Source: Chloroflexota bacterium (GTDB taxonomy: Bacteria > Chloroflexota > Limnocylindria > Limnocylindrales > CSP1-4). Taken from it: 32,550 bases of DNA. Below are positions 30,938 through 32,550 of this stretch, in pieces. Location: contig JACPOR010000005.1 of NCBI GenBank assembly GCA_016191425.1, positions 1 to 32,550 of the forward strand, read 5' to 3'. The notes beneath the pieces are model-generated. The model worked only from the letters and a program-made list of their open reading frames with translations. It was not told the origin of the DNA and searched no databases. Each line of letters begins with the position of its first letter. Position 1 is the first letter of the stretch. Position numbers and translations under genes: made by a program.

Positions 30938-31186
30938 TCAGCGGCTGACGAGGGACTCCATGGGCTGAAGGCCATCGTCGGCGCCGATGCGACCGGATCG
31001 ACAGAGCTCGCGAAGGAAGAGCAACCGATCGACGTCGGCCAGGCGCCACGGGCGTCCGTGCCCGACCTCGATCCCGGAGAGGTAGGCGGTCAGGTTGGCG
31101 GCCTCGCCCGGGGTCAGGCCACGCAGCAGCAGCGCGCGATAGGTCTCGCGTGTCGCTGGCGGGTTGCCCTGCTCGAGTGCTGCCAT
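30938..31186 (-). CDS. Small conserved-looking protein of unknown function
   Basis: An 82-residue helical protein. 'TRETYRALLLRGLTPGEAANLTAYLSGI' (about 12-39) reads like a helix-turn-helix or sigma-region-type pair of helices. It is followed by 'WRLADVDRLLFLRELCRSGRI' (about 47-67). There are no membrane segments or cysteine clusters. Composition and helix periodicity make it protein-like, unlike the other frames here, and it ends upstream of a strong terminator. It diverges from the WYL regulator gene, with 168 bases between the starts. ATG 31184-31186 has no good ribosome-binding site. Function not assigned. Confidence 0.6.
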   Translation of the reverse strand: MAALEQGNPPATRETYRALLLRGLTPGEAANLTAYLSGIEVGHGRPWRLADVDRLLFLRELCRSGRIGADDGLQPMESLVSR

Positions 31187-31354
31187 GTTGGCCGGCCATT
31201 CCTCGCATCTGCCGCCGGATCGGTCTGGATGACCCGGTCCGGTTCGGTGTGGTCATGGTCGGTTGGGAGTAGCCGGGCGGCGATGACCCGAGAGTCCTGG
31301 TCGGACTGGTACTTGTGGCTGGCCGGACAGGTATCCTCCGGACAGGGAGGCGAG

Positions 31355-32455
31355 ATGGCCGGAGCGAACGATGCGTTCGAGAAGCGTGCGAAACGGGACC
31401 GCGTCGCGCGGCTGGTTCGCGTTGCCAATCTCCTCAAACAGCATCCCGAGGGCATTCGCGCTGCGGAGATCGGAATCCGGCTTGGGATCTCCAAGCGGAC
31501 GGCCTATCGCGACCTGACGGCACTCGAGGGCGAGCTCCAGATGCCCACCTGGTCCGAAGACGGGCGCTGGGGCATGCTCGAATCGTCCTTCCTGCCGCCC
31601 CTGAAACTGACGACCTCGGAGGCCATGGCCGTCTTCCTGGCCACCCGGCTCATGGTTCGCTACGCGGACAAATACGACCCCGATCTCGCGTCCGCGTTCG
31701 AGAAGCTGGCCGAGGGATTGCCGGGGCCCCTCACGGAACACGTCACCCGGTCCCTGGACGTCCTCCAGCGGGCCGCGAAGGCACCACAGTTCGTTGACCA
31801 CGTCCACGCCCTCACCCGAGCCTGGGCGGAACGGCGGGTCGTCGAGATCGCCTACGCGCCGGCCCGCTACGAGGGGCGGGAGCCCCATGGCCGGAAGGCC
31901 ACGGTCCGGCCGTACCTGATCGAGCCGTCGACCCAGACGCACGCGCTGTATCTCATCGGGTTCGACGAGTATCGAGGCGGCCTGCGAACCTTCAAGATCG
32001 AGCGCATCCGATCTGTCACGATCTCGCCGCGGACGTTCGAGCCACCCGAGGCTGGATCCGTCGAGGGCCTGATGCGGAGCGCGTGGGACATCATCGCCGA
32101 CCAGCCCTCCACCATTGTCGCCGTTCGATTCTCCCCGGCCGTGGCCCGACGCGTCGCGGAGACGGTGTGGCATCCGAGCCAGGTGCTGGAGACCATGGCC
32201 GACGGGGCGGTCCTGTGGCGGGCGACTGTCTCCGGCACGATCGAGGTTCGGCTGTGGATCCTCTCGTGGGGAGACGACGCCACGGTCCTCGAGCCGGAGG
32301 CCCTCCGCAACGACATCGAGGCAACGCACCGCCGTGCCCTGGCCGCCTACCGCCCGGCGCGCGCGGATGACCCGGCGCCCGTGGACAGCCGGGCGCCCGC
32401 GGACAGCCCGGCGCGCGCGGACAGCCCGGCGCGCGCGGACGTACCGGCTCCATGA
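31355..32455 (+). CDS. HTH/WYL-domain transcriptional regulator
   Basis: A 366-residue regulator. A DeoR/HTH_11-type winged helix lies at about 14-70 ('EGIRAAEIGIRLGISKRTAYRDLTALE'). A WYL domain follows (about 145-240), with 'RRVVEIAYAPARYEG' and 'VRPYLIEPSTQTHALYLIGFDE' in place of the W-Y-L core, then 'RTFKIERIRSVTI'. A WCX C-terminal domain comes next (about 255-335). WYL domains sense ligands, often nucleic acid or nucleotides, and such regulators control DNA-damage or defence genes. ATG 31355 is supported by GGGAGG four bases upstream. The C-terminus is a Pro/Ala/Asp repeat tail. Its stop overlaps the next start by four bases. Confidence 0.85.
   Translation: MAGANDAFEKRAKRDRVARLVRVANLLKQHPEGIRAAEIGIRLGISKRTAYRDLTALEGELQMPTWSEDGRWGMLESSFLPPLKLTTSEAMAVFLATRLMVRYADKYDPDLASAFEKLAEGLPGPLTEHVTRSLDVLQRAAKAPQFVDHVHALTRAWAERRVVEIAYAPARYEGREPHGRKATVRPYLIEPSTQTHALYLIGFDEYRGGLRTFKIERIRSVTISPRTFEPPEAGSVEGLMRSAWDIIADQPSTIVAVRFSPAVARRVAETVWHPSQVLETMADGAVLWRATVSGTIEVRLWILSWGDDATVLEPEALRNDIEATHRRALAAYRPARADDPAPVDSRAPADSPARADSPARADVPAP
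32354..32443 (+). repeat. Five 18-bp in-frame repeats at the end of the WYL regulator gene
   Basis: Units at 32354, 32372, 32390, 32408 and 32426 follow 'ccggcgcgcgcggacagc' with a few changes and encode about five copies of P-A-R-A-D-S. They form a flexible acidic/basic tail with no known role and are likely to vary in copy number. Confidence 0.85.
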
Positions 32456-32550
32456 GTCCCGGCCGGCCGTTCTCGGCGGTCAACCTGATCAGCGACCCGG
32501 TCCACGGCTACGTGGAGCTGACCAAGCACCTCCGGCCTGACGAGGCGAAT
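32452..32550 (+). CDS. HD-domain phosphohydrolase, 5' end only
   Basis: ATG 32452 overlaps the WYL gene stop (ATGA) and the frame stays open to the window edge, 33 codons. The N-terminus contains 'NLISDPVHGYVELT', the opening signature of the HD phosphohydrolase family (dGTPase/YwfO-like: I-x-D-P-V-H-G-Y). The metal-binding H...HD...D residues lie beyond the window. The overlap suggests co-expression with the WYL regulator. Confidence 0.8.
   Translation, partial: MSPGRPFSAVNLISDPVHGYVELTKHLRPDEAN

Noticed and set aside
32354-32443. Regular 18-bp repeats as a CRISPR array
   Set aside because: Units are contiguous without spacers and lie in frame inside the regulator gene.

Overview
The window is high-GC, gene-dense bacterial DNA with short gaps, 4-base or 1-base overlaps between neighbours, and many GTG/TTG starts. 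The gene content suggests an uncultured soil or freshwater Chloroflexota lineage (Limnocylindria/Ellin6529-like). The pointers are a DUF2203 protein, a split b6-type cytochrome b, a fused ECF ATPase, and a WYL regulator next to an HD phosphohydrolase. That placement is inferred from content; no marker gene is present.

Layout. (1) 1-3454, plus strand: a sugar ABC importer (partial binding protein, permease, single-domain ATPase) followed by a zinc-dependent alcohol/polyol dehydrogenase. (2) 3455-6016: a decayed IS21-family element (istA with a stop and two frame changes, istB cut off after the Walker A motif) that seems to have landed in a minus-strand gene, then tRNA-Lys(TTT) and a 35-bp tandem duplication. 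(3) 6017-9073: a 2-hydroxyacid dehydrogenase and a class I aminotransferase on minus, diverging from a DUF2203 protein and a rhodanese on plus. (4) 9077-15639, minus: a six-gene respiratory operon. It encodes a GltD-like Fe-S flavoprotein, b6-type cytochrome b with the heme c_i cysteine, subunit IV, a Rieske protein, a membrane-anchored cytochrome c fused to a blue-copper domain, and a membrane-anchored kelch-type protein. (5) 15823-21100: a membrane protein of unknown function, then a minus operon (HAD phosphatase, thiamine pyrophosphokinase, PrxQ, PIG-L deacetylase) diverging from a YbaK-type deacylase and a propeller-like protein. (6) 21101-26095, plus: a structured leader, a GIDE-domain membrane protein, a 1002-residue protein joining a MerR-type DNA-binding domain, four GAF domains and an active-looking GGDEF domain, and a LysM protein. 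(7) 26123-30812, minus: two tandem SAM hydroxide adenosyltransferase paralogs, one with a large internal deletion, coupled to a complete ECF transporter. (8) 30842-32550: a strong terminator, a small conserved-looking protein, a WYL regulator and the start of an HD phosphohydrolase.

The two most distinctive systems are the respiratory operon and the SAM-hydrolase/ECF operon. The first looks like a one-operon electron chain from NAD(P)H or ferredoxin through menaquinol to a two-domain heme/copper carrier, with a propeller protein of unknown role. The second pairs SAM-cleaving enzymes with a vitamin-type transporter whose substrate cannot be read from the sequence.
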